Positions 38,752-52,060 of a stretch of 64,000 nucleotides of DNA are shown here, one piece after another. The stretch comes from Rhodamnia argentea. Its lineage: Eukaryota; Streptophyta; Magnoliopsida; Myrtales; Myrtaceae. The notes beneath the pieces are model-generated. The model was not told where the DNA came from. It worked only from the letters and a program-made list of their open reading frames with translations, and made no database searches. Location: the NCBI RefSeq assembly GCF_020921035.1, contig NC_063151.1, positions 31,254,934 through 31,318,933 of the forward strand, given 5' to 3'. The translations under genes were made by a program, and so were the position numbers. The first letter of the stretch is position 1; each line of letters starts with the position of its first letter.

Positions 38752-38942
38752 TAGAGGTGGCCGGTTCCACGGAACCGCCGGTTCCGGTTCCTAAAAAAGG
38801 TGGAACCACCGGTTCCAAGGCCCAATTGCTCTTTTCACCCGACCTCCTTCTTTTTTTTTTTTTTTAAAAAAAAATAGGGTCGGAACCGGCCCTTGATGGC
38901 CGGTTCGGTTCCGGGGCCCACGGGTCCATTTGGCCACCTCTA
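38752..38942. mobile_element. hAT-type MITE (191 bp) with perfect 8-bp target duplication
   Basis: Terminal inverted repeat TAGAGGTGGCC at the left and GGCCACCTCTA at the right. GTCTTAGC is duplicated exactly on both sides (38744-38751 and 38943-38950), the 8-bp signature of hAT transposition. The interior consists of GGTTCC/GGAACC motifs (CCACGGAACCGCCGGTTCCG) that can fold back. Non-autonomous. Confidence 0.93.
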
Positions 38943-38950
38943 GTCTTAGC

Positions 38951-40621
<1,671 letters not shown>

Positions 40622-41260
40622 ATTTTCTTCTAAAATGTTCGGTAAAATAAAGGCAATCCTGGGAGTGTCAAGTGCATGTAGCTGCTAGCTTGAACTGCTC
40701 TGTTCTACTTCTTTCTCGGTGTTTGTCTCAGAACTTGTAACAGGGCGTGGTTCCCTCGCATAAAGATGCTTGTTTCAGTATTGCATTTACAAGTTCTTCT
40801 TGGGTCTGTACGCGTTTACTCATGTTCGAGAGATATAATAACTTATTTTAATATTGTTTTATAAGTAGCTTTCTAATTTTTTTTCCCCTCCTCTTCTATG
40901 CGACTCTGCTATTTAAGCTTGATTAGAAGAATTTCATTTACCCTTTTGCAACAGAACATTTGGAATTGCTCATAGCCCTGATGGCTGCTTGTATTAGATG
41001 TCATCACCTGTCTACATGGGATGGAATTGTGCGAGACGACGGTAAGAAGATCTGAGTGTTAAGTAATTCTTGGTCGATATGGAGGGGGTGGCATTTTTGA
41101 AGAGTCGTGCTTTAAATATTATAGGGAAAGTGCCTCCTGTGATTTCTTCTACTAGTATAGAAGGAAATCATCTGATTCACACCATCAAGAGGATCATAAA
41201 ATAGAGAATCCAACATTTGTTCCGAGGTTTAAGTGCATTTTGGAATAGACCTCAAAAGAC
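40622..41260. other. Convergent 3' spacer between acetyltransferase and O-methyltransferase genes
   Basis: The first ~280 bases are 3' flank of the acetyltransferase gene and are repeated near 46500-46690. The rest holds the probable 3' UTR of the minus-strand methyltransferase. No gene. Confidence 0.5.
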
Positions 41261-43300
41261 CTAGAGACCCACCGTTTTGGGGAGCTCCATCACCCAACTG
41301 TTGTACGCGGAGCATTTAACCTCGCAGCCGGCGAATCCCGCTTGCACCGCCAAGGCCTCAAACGCCTTTTGCGTCCTCTCTTTCCCGCCGGGATTTTGAG
41401 CCAACATGAACAGGTCTTGCGCGAACACAATGTTCGAATAGACATTTCCCTCTGGAACCGTGGGAAGAATCGACTCCACGATGATCACCTTCCCATTGGC
41501 AGGCAAAGCCTCATAACAGTTCTTTAGAAGTTTCGAGCAATGCTCATCGCTCCAATCGTGGAGTATCCACTGCACTTGAATGTTCATAGATCAGAGAACT
41601 ATAAAGAAGTCATGTGGTTGTGCAAGGCAATGAGCTCTGATGTCAAAATATAATCATAAAACAAGAGCACGAATTAATCCCAAGGAAAATGGGGCAATTT
41701 CTTTTGACTAATGGGAGTTTTACTATTGTTCCCGCAACTTAAGGTTTCTCTCGTAGTAATTCTGCTGATACACGTGGCTGTTCTCATCGATTCCTGAAAA
41801 CCCTCCTAGCGACAATCGTGGACTGGAGATTACTTAGGAAAAATCAGATTATTTTCCTTCGAAGGGTTTGAGGGAACATTGAGAGGAATTTCTCAGAGTG
41901 ATGAAAAAAAACACACACAAGGCCTCACACTTCACAAGTTGGATAACCATTAGACAAGCTGACGTCTTTACCTTCATGAAAATGGCATCCCCTCTAGGAA
42001 CACTCTCAAACATGTCTCCGCCAACGTGCTCGACACCTAAAACACGAAAAGCCAACACAGAGAGAGAGACTGTTGAATGATGTAATTAGAAGCAACTGAG
42101 TTCAGTGTTCTTGCAGAGCACCGGGGTCCTGAATTTGGTTTACCTGGATAAGGAGGCGCGGTGGCCAAGACGTGAGGCAAGTCGAAATTGATGCCCTTGA
42201 CGTGGGGATGCTTGGAGGTGATCATCTTCAGAGTGACCCCGACGCCGCCCCCCACATCGACCAGCACTTTGATGCCTTCAAACCCTCTGTAGAGGTCGAG
42301 TATTTTTGTCATTATCAAGGTCGTATGACTCGACATGGCTCGGTTGAAAACTCGGTTGAACCTATCGTCAATAGCTGGATACTCGAATGCCGTCATCCCG
42401 TATGCCCTCTCGAACGGAACCCCTCCTTCCATGACGACATCAGTCAAGTGGTACCTGAGATTAGTCCATGAAAATTGAGGCAGCCATAGATCAGTGCACG
42501 TAGACAGCAGTAATCTTTGAAATTAAGATAGCAGTCCCTTCAATTGGCGCTATTTCAATAACATGTTCCACGGCGAATCGAACATGATGACAATCTTCTC
42601 CGAAAGGGCAAGACACGTTCTTTTTAATTGGTTCTTCAGGAATATCGAAATCTTTATCGGCATCGAGCGTTTTTCAAGATTCACAGTCAACGATGCAGTG
42701 TGAACTGTCACCGTCCAGTGCTGCGATCAAATTTTAGATTCAACATTTCAAGTATCCTAATATTCACCATTGGAATGGCTGATCAACAATCACAGAGGCC
42801 ATTGTTCACAGAAACTACTTTTTACCTTAAAATTGTTTTAATAATCTGAGATGACAGCCCAAAACAAGAATTATATACCAACTCTCCATGAAGACCTTGT
42901 CATGATGCAGCAGATACAGAGGACCAACAGCACCACCTTCTTCGTCCTTAGCCAAGGACCTGCACATGGGTCCCGCACCGTACTCTCTCTCCCCTCCATC
43001 TCCGTCTCCGTCGCCGTCGCCGTCGCTCCTCCTCGCACGCCACTCGACCACGCCGTGGCTTGCCAAGAGGCGCATCATCCGGTCCACCAGGACCGGAGCC
43101 CCAGGGTTCTTGGCGCCGACCCGGCTGGCTATCTCGGCAGGCGAGAGGAACCCGCCGGCGGAGACGAGGGCGTCGATGATGTTGAGCTCGAGGGCCGACT
43201 TGAGGACCATCGGGAGCACCACCGCGCTGGCCAGCCGGACCGCCAGCATCCCTGCTTCCTCTTCTTGATCGCGTGCTTTGCGCTCTTGGGTGTCGGCCAT
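41261..43300 (-). CDS. COMT-like class II SAM-dependent O-methyltransferase, 368 aa
   Basis: Transfers a methyl group from S-adenosylmethionine to a hydroxyl of a phenolic; acts in the cytosol as a homodimer. Minus-strand exons: 43300-42879, 42454-42144, 42036-41972, 41569-41261; frame open. The N-terminal dimerisation domain ([20 protein letters not shown]) is followed by the SAM motif [15 protein letters not shown] (Gly209-Gly213 area), [24 protein letters not shown], and HDWSDEHC with catalytic His270; Glu298 and Glu330 match the catalytic glutamates of alfalfa COMT (His269, Glu297, Glu329). Substrate-pocket positions differ: Pro167 replaces His166 and His132 replaces Asn131 of COMT. An acidic Asp/Gly-repeat (GDGDGDGDG) lies near residue 95. 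It is probably not the lignin COMT but a related enzyme, by memory like Arabidopsis At1g77520/At1g77530; substrate unknown. Confidence 0.92.
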
Positions 43301-43325
43301 TTGTTGGGAATCTGCGAGCAGTGAT

Positions 43326-43349
43326 GAGAGAGAGAGAGAGAGAGAGAGT
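43326..43349. repeat. (GA)n microsatellite in the O-methyltransferase 5' leader
   Basis: About 24 bases of GA on the plus strand (CT on the sense strand) begin 26 bases upstream of the minus-strand start codon. Confidence 0.9.
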
Positions 43350-43649
43350 GTTCTTTCAGGGTCGAGGGATCAAAGTGCGTTGAGGGGTCACGCTCGGGAG
43401 AAAAGATATGAAAAAGAGAGGGAAAAGAGGCTTTTCGCTTACGCTGACGAGCTTTGTTTGGGCCCATCTACCTAATATTTTCTTTGGACACGATACTTTC
43501 TTCGTCTTTCCCTAAAAACAAGTAGAATAAACAGTAAACATCTCATCGTATCATGAACTCGTGATTATGCTTCTTCAAAATGTACAATAATCGATAAACT
43601 TCCACATGCTCTTGGACCAGATAACATTGAAGTCAAAATCACTGCAACG

Positions 43650-44400
43650 GTAACCACGTGTTTCAAGAAGATTGGCCGAACAAAAAACCACGTCGACCAA
43701 AAACAGAAAAACATCTCCTACAGATTTAGCAAAAGAAAAAGAAAAAGCAAAAAGAAAAGCGTGAGATGACGTCAAAATTAAGAGTGAATTTTCTGTGCCA
43801 TGGATGATTGAGTTGTGACCCAATATTGGTACTCTCATGTAGTTGTATCATACCGGTGGCTCTGATCTTGGTAAAGGGAATTGAACCGGTCTTAGGTTCA
43901 CGAAATCTATTCTCTATAGAATCAGTTATGTCGAGTTCTGGATTGAATCGGATATGATGTACACACCTAGTTCGATTCGCATTTTGAAAAATATTTACCA
44001 CTTGAAAAAGGGTAAAATGGAGTCTTTGGCTAAAATATTCGTTGAGAATAAAAAAAAAAGTACAAAACCTTCCAATAAATGTACCAATCGAGCACTTTCT
44101 AAGTTATTTTTCATGTAATCATTCCCTATCTAATTGCGAGATTCTTTTTTTCCTCTTCTTTTTGAGAAGGAAGGGGGTGATCAATTTGTGTAATCATTCG
44201 ATGGTTTACTATCCACGACATGTTCGAGTTACCAATTTCATGTTACAGTTAAACATATTATCTTGTTGGCGGGGATTTTTGCGGTGTATCGCAAAGTCAA
44301 AATCTATAAAGGGGAATTATTTGTAAACAAGGTATCCGCGTATTCTTCAAAATTAGCTACTCCAAACTCACTCCTCATGAAACATTTCAAGTACACAAGT
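43650..44400. repeat. Segmental duplication A, copy 1
   Basis: This stretch is clearly similar in the same order to 50050-52060. Shared pieces include TTGGCCGAACAAAAAACCAC, GTGACCCAATAT, TATTTACCACT, CCAATAAA, TTGAGCACTTTCT, AACATATTATC and CGTATTCTTCAAA.TTAGCT. No coding capacity. An adjacent piece (~44505-44620, starting GGGTCATGGGCTTTCCTTGC) is present in inverted orientation at ~52150-52262. Confidence 0.75.
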
Positions 44401-45570
44401 AATTATTTTTTAATTAATATATTTTAAATTATTTATTTTTCGCGAAACGAAGCGAAATCTTAATCGCATATTTTTACGGATCAAACGATGAGGGAGCTTT
44501 CATGTTTTTCGGGTCATGGGCTTTCCTTGCAGAATTTCATGTAAAACCAGACCTGTTGGGCCCAAGAATGGCAAATGGAACTGCTTGTGCTAGTAATAAC
44601 AATTTTAACAGATTCGCAAAGAAAAATCGCGGGCATTATTTCTTTAAAAGTCAAATTATTCTCTTCTCAGAACGGCAAAGAACAGAAAGTGCAACATTCT
44701 AATTTTGTTAGTAATTGTAAAAGCGTGCGTTTTTGTTGTAAGAAAAATATTTTTTCGAGAGATTCTTTTTAAGGAAATTGTTTTCTCCTTTTGTAGGAAA
44801 TTGTTTTCTCTTTTTCTGATTATGGAATTCATTTCCCTAACTTGGCATTCATAATTTTCTTGATAAAATTTAATAAGGGCACGAAGTTTGAGCCATTTTT
44901 CTAGAAAAAAAAAGATATTATTTCAAATAACGACATGAAGTCATCAAATCGGTCTCGAACTAGGATTGGACTTGCAGGCTGACCAAATGTCCATCGGCCG
45001 GCAGCAAATGGTTTTTCGGCGCAGGTGGCTGATTCCTGTGAGGCAGACGAGGGTAGTCCATTGCTAAAACGAAGGGTGACGACGCTAGAGGCTAGAGTAA
45101 GAAGACGATGATGTGAAGTGGGTTCGAATTTCTATTTGGGCTCGGCCGAGCATGGCTTTACCGGGAATAGCCTTGAGATCGTAATCTTAAGACGACGACT
45201 CATCGAACCCGACCACAGACGAGCCGACTGACGTGGGTCTATACACCTGTGAGCTCCACATGCTGCTTTGCAGGTGTTGGTCTGCTGGGAGGTTGATGGT
45301 GGTGATGAAGGAGGATTCCGCGGGAGCAAGGAAAGGTTGCTCGTGAGTTGTGGCCGTGACGGCGCGGCGGCAGAGGGGAAGGAGAGCAATTGAGATTGCT
45401 GGGCGGGAGGGATTGAACTCGGAAAATGTGCGCTCGATAACGGGGCAAACGAAGAAGATGGGAAGAAAATTTTTTCTGGCCGTAAATTTGTATTCAATTT
45501 TTTTTTTTTTTTGGACAAGAATGCTCTTACTGCGGTTGGCGGAAAAATCACTCGATTGTCGGCCAAAAAC
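44401..45570. other. Gene-poor spacer
   Basis: No intact gene. 44930-45560 is GC-richer and gives overlapping Pro/Ser-rich frames on the minus strand without family resemblance; it leads into the acetyltransferase pseudogene. Confidence 0.35.
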
Positions 45571-46690
45571 ATAGTGGGGAACCAACCCCAAAAGAGGCTC
45601 GAGCCGGACGACAAGTAGGCTTACCTCCAGTACACGCTCGAGAGATGGTGGCAGAGCGATGGACGTTGTCCACACCTTCATCTCTCCCTCGAAGCGAGGC
45701 TTGGGCTTGGCCTCCCACCTCTGCATCTCCACATTCCAACACGCCAAGACCAACTCTATGTCCGTTGTCCCTTCTTACACTTACGTCTTCTTACTCGAAG
45801 CCTTCTATCTAGACCTGTCAAACAAGCGGGTCGTGTCATAAATATCCAATGTAAATTGACCTATATAATTCATTTATTGCAATATAAATTCCTCGACCTA
45901 TATCTGACTAAAGTCATATCCAATCCGACTCATATTACTCATGTATTTCCACATTTTATCCAGCTTAGAAAAATTCGTTTCAAATAAATTTTGAAAAAAA
46001 TATATTGCTAAAACATAGTGGACAATTTTTGTAATTTAAAAAAATATGATTTTTTTTTTATTTTTTTTCCTTTTTTATTTTAAGTCGGGCGACCCAGCGG
46101 GGACCCTCGTTGGCTTCATAGGACAAAAAGTAAAAGAAATAAGAAATAAAGTAAAATAATAAAATAATAAAAAAACTGTTAAAGAGTTGAAAATGGTTTT
46201 GAAGACATCTCATCGGCTCATTCACCTTGATAAGCCAAATGGTAAAACCCACGTGAAATTAGGGTTTACAATTCCAACCCATTTATTAAAACTTGACTGA
46301 TCTATATGTGACCCATCTCATTTAATATTGGTTACAAATGATTTTCAACCCATTTTGACACATCTACCGCGTCCTCTATGTCTCAAAACACTATGCCCGT
46401 GAAGCGTTCAATGAAATTAATCTAACGATGGTGTTGCTTCGTGACTTGAAGAAATGAAGCAATCACCGCATATGAAGTTGTTTGGAAATGCCGCAAATCG
46501 GATGTGGCTGCTAGCTTGAACTACTCTGTTCTACTTCTTTCTTGGGACCTGTCTCAGAACTTGTAGTAGGACGTTGTTCCCCCCACATAAAGATGCTTGT
46601 TTCAGTATTACATGTACAGGGTTCCTCTCGGGTGCGTACGCGTTTACACATTATTCCAGTTCTGTTTTATAAGTAGCTTTCTATTTTTTA
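45571..46690 (+). pseudogene. Broken copy of the At1g77540-like acetyltransferase locus
   Basis: 45571-45805 copies most of exon 1 of the gene at 39898 (ATAGTG.GGAACCA.CCCCAA through AACACGCCAAGACCAACTC). An AAG codon has become TAG (45616-45618) and an extra base near 45635 shifts the frame. After a 557-bp insertion (45810-46366) the similarity resumes at ~46380 with the intron and 3' flank of the functional locus (GTTGTTTGGAAATGC, CTGCTAGCTTGAACT, AAAGATGCTTGTTTCAGTAT, TATAAGTAGCTTTCTA). About 140 bases holding all of exon 2 are deleted at ~46502. Since intron and flank are present it arose by DNA duplication, not retroposition. Confidence 0.88.
45810..46366. mobile_element. Probable hAT-like non-autonomous element inside the pseudogene
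   Basis: Left end TAGACCTGTCAAACAAGCGG and reversed right end TAGATGTGTCAAAATGGGTT form an imperfect terminal inverted repeat (TAGA..TGTCAAA...GGGT). Its absence from the parent locus supports an insertion. No clear 8-bp duplication was found. A related end (reversed TAGACCTGTCAAATGAGCGG) is at ~49596-49614. Confidence 0.6.
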
Positions 46691-47169
46691 CGGAGACTAT
46701 AGCAGCAGAGCCATCGCTCTTGGCGTGGCGAGGCTTCGAGAGAGCCCACATGAGACTGCCGGGCCATAGTAAGAAGTGTTAGTTTAATAGGATCTTTCAA
46801 TCACACGAACAAATTGATAAATTCAGCGTACTCAAAGCAAAGGAAGTCATTATTGATCGGATGAGAGAGAAGATCTCTTCTTCTGGGTATGAATTTTTAC
46901 CACTCTCCTCTACAATAATTGTGATGGGTGTGTATTTTTCTCTCCACAATTTTGTGGAAATAGCAGAAGCAAAGTATAGATGAAGCGCGATATAGCGATA
47001 CCCACATTCTCCACAAAAAGAGACTTATGTAGAGGGAGTGATGGGACTAACCTTAGAGCTGTCAATTGTGAACCGTCCGTCAAGGTTTAAGATATGGGTT
47101 CCACAAGTCCAATTAGATGTCACTAGTATATGGTCCATAAATATACTTAATTAAATTGGGTCCATGTCA
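46691..47169. other. Spacer, no gene seen
   Basis: Between the acetyltransferase pseudogene and the copia remnant; no recognisable feature. Confidence 0.35.
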
Positions 47170-48040
47170 ACTATTAATTACTTTCCAATGACTCATTACT
47201 AGGTTTATTTAGCAACAACTAAGCATTCTAACAACATGCATTATGTCTGAACGAGTACATACTTAAGCATGCATAAGACTCCCTATGACAAATGCATCGG
47301 GAACATGCTCCATTTGAACAAACTCTAGTTGATTTCTAAGGCATTGTAGTAAGCAGAATTTGTTACCCTTAACCACATGGATAACACCGAGAGAGCAGTT
47401 ATGTATGTTGAATTTTTTGAGAATCTTTTCAAGATAGGTTTTCTGAGATAGTTCAAAAGATCCCTCAAGATCTACTTGGTGAATTTCAATGCCTATTACT
47501 TAAGAGGCTTCACTAAGATCTTTCATCTCAAAGTTATGTAATCGAAAACTCTTGGTCTCATACATGTCCTTACCAATGTTAGCAAGTAATATATATATTG
47601 CATACAATACAAGAATGATGAATTTACTCCCACCGATATTAAGATCTATACACCAATCCACGGCATTTTCTTTAAAGCCAAAATTATTAATCATATCTTG
47701 AGACTTAAGTTACCACTATCTTGAGGCTTGTTTCAAATCATAGATAGCCTTTTTTAGTTTGCATTTCATGTGCTCCTTGCCCTCAACCACGTGTGTAATA
47801 TAGACATCCTCTTGCAAGTCTTCATTAAGAAATGTTATTTTCACATCTATTTGATGTAGCTCAAAATCATAATGAGCTATTAAAGTCATGACTATTCTAA
47901 AAGAGTCATTATTTGACACAGGGGAAAAAGTATCGTTATAATTCCCTCCTTCTCTTTGAGTGACATCTTTCGCGATCAGTATGGCTTTATACCTTTCAAC
48001 AATACCTTTAGGTTCTAGCTTAGGCTAGCCATAAATAGAT
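47170..48040 (-). mobile_element. Decayed Ty1/copia reverse-transcriptase fragment
   Basis: Minus-strand frames interrupted by stops and shifts carry copia pol landmarks in order: a degenerate YKA.L.AK..TQ.EG..Y..TFSPV region, NDSFRIVMTLIAHYDFELHQ with DVK.TFLN.DL.E.VY, KLKKAIYDLKQASR, then LDLN.GGSKFIILVLYAIYILLA (the YVDD box altered to YAIY), NFEMKDLSEAS and a degenerate QVCTRPDI-like VCTRSDIMHVV stretch. No LTR was found flanking it. Long dead. Confidence 0.85.
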
Positions 48041-48151
48041 TCTAAAGGGAAGGGCCATGTTAAAATGGTTACGTTATGAACCCAATCACAACTCACTTCA
48101 TTTTCCATTTAGAACCCATTTACAACCCTTTAAACCCGTGTTCCTGATTCC

Positions 48152-48153
<2 letters not shown>

Positions 48154-48220
<67 letters not shown>
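48154..48220. repeat. (TC)n microsatellite, ~67 bp
   Basis: The longest dinucleotide repeat of the window, uninterrupted TC. Unlike the others it is not next to a recognised gene start. Confidence 0.95.
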
Positions 48221-48223
<3 letters not shown>

Positions 48224-50049
48224 TTCCTTGGTTGTTACCCTTCTTCGAGAGACCAATCGGAGCCTCCCCATCCAGCTTCGAGCTTTGATCGCTTTAGCCC
48301 TCATGATTGTGTGCTTGTTTCGCAAGCCTCCAATAGGTCGATTTTTGACGCATGGCTGCTTAAGAAACAACATGAGTAGGTCTGTAAGATGTAATCAAGT
48401 GGGAAATGACTTGCATTACTGGATTTGGAATGTGAGACCAATGAGACAAAGCCGCGATCTACTGTGTCAGAAGCAAATGACTTATTGCCGAGACAACCAT
48501 AACCATTGAATGCGTTACATCCTCGACAGAGCATTATCAACCCCATCATATTTGAGTGGGAGATATATCGGATGTTCGCCCATGATCGAGTGTGTTTGGG
48601 AGGCGAAAATGTGCGTATGAAAGACACCGTCTTCTTATAAATAGAGGGAGTTATTGATTTTAGGAGACCTATCCATTCATGAGAAAAAAATGGACGTCTT
48701 CCTCTCCGTCACAAAAAATAAACAAAAAGCTTCCATGTTACTTTGAGAAAGCGATCGGTATTTACGCTGTGGAACGAAAATACTTTTTTTATGATTATAT
48801 TCGGATCATTATGGAGTCGTAGATTCGTCTAATGCGTGCCAGTGATTCAACGGTAACTCTCTTGTTGTGCATCAAAAGGTTAGTCGTTTTCTCCATTAAG
48901 TTCTTCCAACAATGACTAATTCAGCAACAAGAACAAAATCAAAGAACTACCGTGAATGAGAGATCGAGAAAGTGAGAACCCGGTGGGAAGTGGAGACATA
49001 TCGGAGGAGATCGGAGCCTGAGATTGGACGGATCGGTGCCGAGCCAGAGAAGATGGAGTCCAGGGTGTGATAGATAGAGAGGGAGATGTGGTCGAGTACA
49101 GTGATTCGTGGGGACAACTCTGATTGCGTAAATTAGTTGTCCACTTTTGGAAAAATCTCAATAGAGCGATAATGTCAGGCCAAATTTACATTACGTTATA
49201 TGGATATTAGAAATGCATCAGTAATTAAGATATAAAAACATTTTATCAAATAATATATTATTCAACGGGTGTCAACCAATATACTAAGATCTCATTCATA
49301 CTTCAAAAAAAAAAAAAAAAAACCTAAACTAATTTCATGATTTGTGGATGGCTCGGGCAGACGTTCACCATCACCTCCACACCCCTGTCCATAACCCAAC
49401 CCCCAAGCTCCCTCACTAACACGATGAGCCGGTCCGTGGAGCCATGTATTCCTCAAAGGCAATAATACAAAGAGAAAAATGCAAAAAAAAAAAAAGAATC
49501 TCGAGATGGATTAGGTATTGATCGAGAAATTTGAATTTCGAATAAACGAGTTAATGGATCAATTTGTATCGGATCATTTATGACTTGACTCAACCCGCTC
49601 ATTTGACAGGTCTAGCCATCATCGAGTCTTGGCGACCGACTAGAGGAAAAAGGGAAGCAAAAAAAAACTGAAACGAAAAAGTTAATATAAATTTCGAGAA
49701 AATATTAAGATATTATTAAAAATTATTCACATCAATGTCGGTCGTGTCATGTCAGCGATTTTCGATTAAAGTTTTGAGCAGATGGATTCAATTAACAAAA
49801 AAATAAAAAAAAAATTAGGATTCAATTGACATTATTAAAAGGTTTTGGATATAATTGGTAAAAATGCAATAGAGTTAGGATTTTTTGAATAACTTTCTCT
49901 TACTCGCGCATTAAGCTTTTCTAGATGGATAAGAGAATCCTGATTGTAGACCTAATTATACGAATTAGAACCGAGAAAAGCCAACATTAATTATTTCGTA
50001 ACATCTTTACACAGACACATCTGTCTTTTCCTACAGACAAATGATTGCA
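48221..50049. other. Gene-poor spacer with repeat fragments
   Basis: No gene. 49680-49910 resembles one arm of the long-inverted-repeat family (ATTATTAAAAATTATTCACATC, GATTCAATTGACATTATT). 49596-49614 resembles the end of the hAT-like element at 45810. Poly-A runs occur at 49303-49322 and 49481-49493. Confidence 0.4.
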
Positions 50050-52060
50050 AAGAGCAATCGCGTGTTTCAAGATTGGCCGAACAAAAAACCACCTGTCCCA
50101 ATCATCCAAAGATTTTCGACCCAAAAAAAAAAAATCATCTAAAGATTTAGAAAAAAAAAAAAAAAAGCAAAAGAAAAATTGAATGAGATGACGTGAAAAA
50201 TAAAAGTGAATTTTTTCGTCCCAAGATGCTTGTGACCCAATATAGGGATTCTCATTTACTTATATCTCTTTCCCTGAATTTCAATTCAGCATGGATTTAG
50301 TTCTTTACAAGAACATTTCTGGACGAAGAGGTTAGGCTGTTCTTTCTTTATATTAAAAATCATACTTTGATTCTTAATCGGTGTAAAAGTATCTTCTTTT
50401 TTATTTTCTTAAACATGATAAAAAAAATTCGGCTTATAATCGATTCAATTCGAGAAACTAATCAAACTGGTTTTAATAGAATCGTAGGCAGCACCAGCTG
50501 TTCCGATCTTGGTACAGGGAATAAACCGGTTCTAGGTTCGTGGAGTTGGTTCTCCCCCTACAATAGGTCCTGTCAAGTTCAGTGATTGAACCACACCCGA
50601 TGCACATACCAAGTTCGTTTCACATTCCAAAAGATATTTACCACTCAAAAAGAGGGAAAAAAAAATTGCAGTCTTTGTCTAAAATATGCCTGCGAGAATG
50701 AACACAGTATAAAACCATCCAATAAATCTACTAATTGAGCACTTTCTTAACTTACTTTTTTTTTTTTGTTCGTTTGTTTCAATGAAAATGTTTTCCGAAT
50801 TTTCATTTGTTTGGTTCGTCGAAAATGACTTAAGCAACGAAAAACACTTTCTGGTCATCGAAAGATTCATTCATAAAATTAGGAAAGAGAATTCCTAAAT
50901 TTAGAAAGATAGAAGCGCTTTTGGAAATTGCTCATCTCGAAATTTTTAATATTTATTTTTATATTTTATGTTTTGTATTTTATATTTATTTATTTTTTAT
51001 TTTCTTCTTCTTTTTCCTCTGTCGGTCGACCACAAACGTGGGCCGACGAGCTCAAGCTCGCCCATGGCTGCCGTCGACCAATCGCAGTGGGGGAGAAAGA
51101 AAAAAAAATCATTTTTCAAATGAGATCCAAACACAAAAAAACTTTTGGGTCACATATCACCAAACATAGGAAAATTAATCATTTTCTTAAAAAATGAATT
51201 CCCCGACAGTATTTTCTTTTTCATGAATTTTTTCCCAACCAAACACACCATTTATTACATTTTTGTAATCACTCTCCATCTAATTGTCGATTTCACGTTA
51301 GAGTTAACATATTATCATGTTGGGGGGATTTTTATGTGCTCCGCAAAGTTAAAATACATGGAGGGGAATAATTTTCAAGACATATATTTACTAGAAGTCT
51401 TAAAATTTGTCACGAAAGTGTAATTGAGTCCTAACATTTGTAAAAAATACAATCGAATCCTAAAATTTATCAAATTAATGCAATTGTGTTCTTCCGTTAA
51501 CTCTATCCAATTTATCTAATGGAAAATGCTGATGTGTATTTTTTTAATATTTTCTCTCTTCTACGTGGCAATGACATGGCCGAAACGACGTCGTTTTGGT
51601 ACAAGGTAAATTGAAAAAACTAAATAAATAAATAGAAGCAAAACCAGCGCTTGTCGCCGCCGTCCCACCACCCCCGGAAGGGCTAGTAATGGTGAGGAAG
51701 TGGTTGACGAGGGTCGCCGGTCCCCAGCCGGGGGCCCGCAAGCCCTCGCCTTGTCCAAATCTGGGCGAAAGTCGTCGTTTTAGCCACTTTATTGCCACGT
51801 GAGAAAGAAAAAAATTAAAAAAGTCATGTTAGCATATTCCGTTAATTAAATTGGATGAATTAACGGAAGAATTCGATTGCACTAATTTGACAAGTTTTTT
51901 AAGATTCGATTGCATCTTTTGAAAGTTTTAGAACTCAATTGCATTTTCGTGACAAGTTTTAGAACTTCCAATGAATATATCCCAATTTTTAAAGAAGTTA
52001 TCCACGTATTCTTCAAATTTAGCTACTCCACATTTGCTCCTCATGAAGATTCCAATTTTC
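50050..52060. repeat. Segmental duplication A, copy 2 (interrupted)
   Basis: Collinear with 43650-44400 from TTGGCCGAACAAAAAACCAC (~50073) to CGTATTCTTCAAATTTAGCT (~52005). It is longer because a ~600-bp long-inverted-repeat element and ~450 bp of other AT-rich DNA (50770-51230) lie inside it. No coding capacity. Confidence 0.75.
51365..51975. mobile_element. Long-inverted-repeat element nested in duplication A
   Basis: Left arm ATATATTTACTAGAAGTCTT then AAAATTTGTCACGAAAGTG; reversed right arm ATATATTCATTGGAAGTTCT then AAAACTTGTCACGAAAATG. Pairing continues for ~130 bp (TGCAATTG.GTTCTTCCGTTAA). The centre (51590-51790) has ACGACGTCGTTTT / AAAACGACGACTT and a CG-rich core. The copy of the host sequence at 44300 lacks it, which proves insertion after the duplication or loss from copy 1. 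Confidence 0.75.

Noticed and set aside
45132..45753. Minus-strand Pro/Ser-rich frames, 160-188 codons
   Set aside because: Antisense of the acetyltransferase pseudogene plus GC-rich spacer, no family resemblance.
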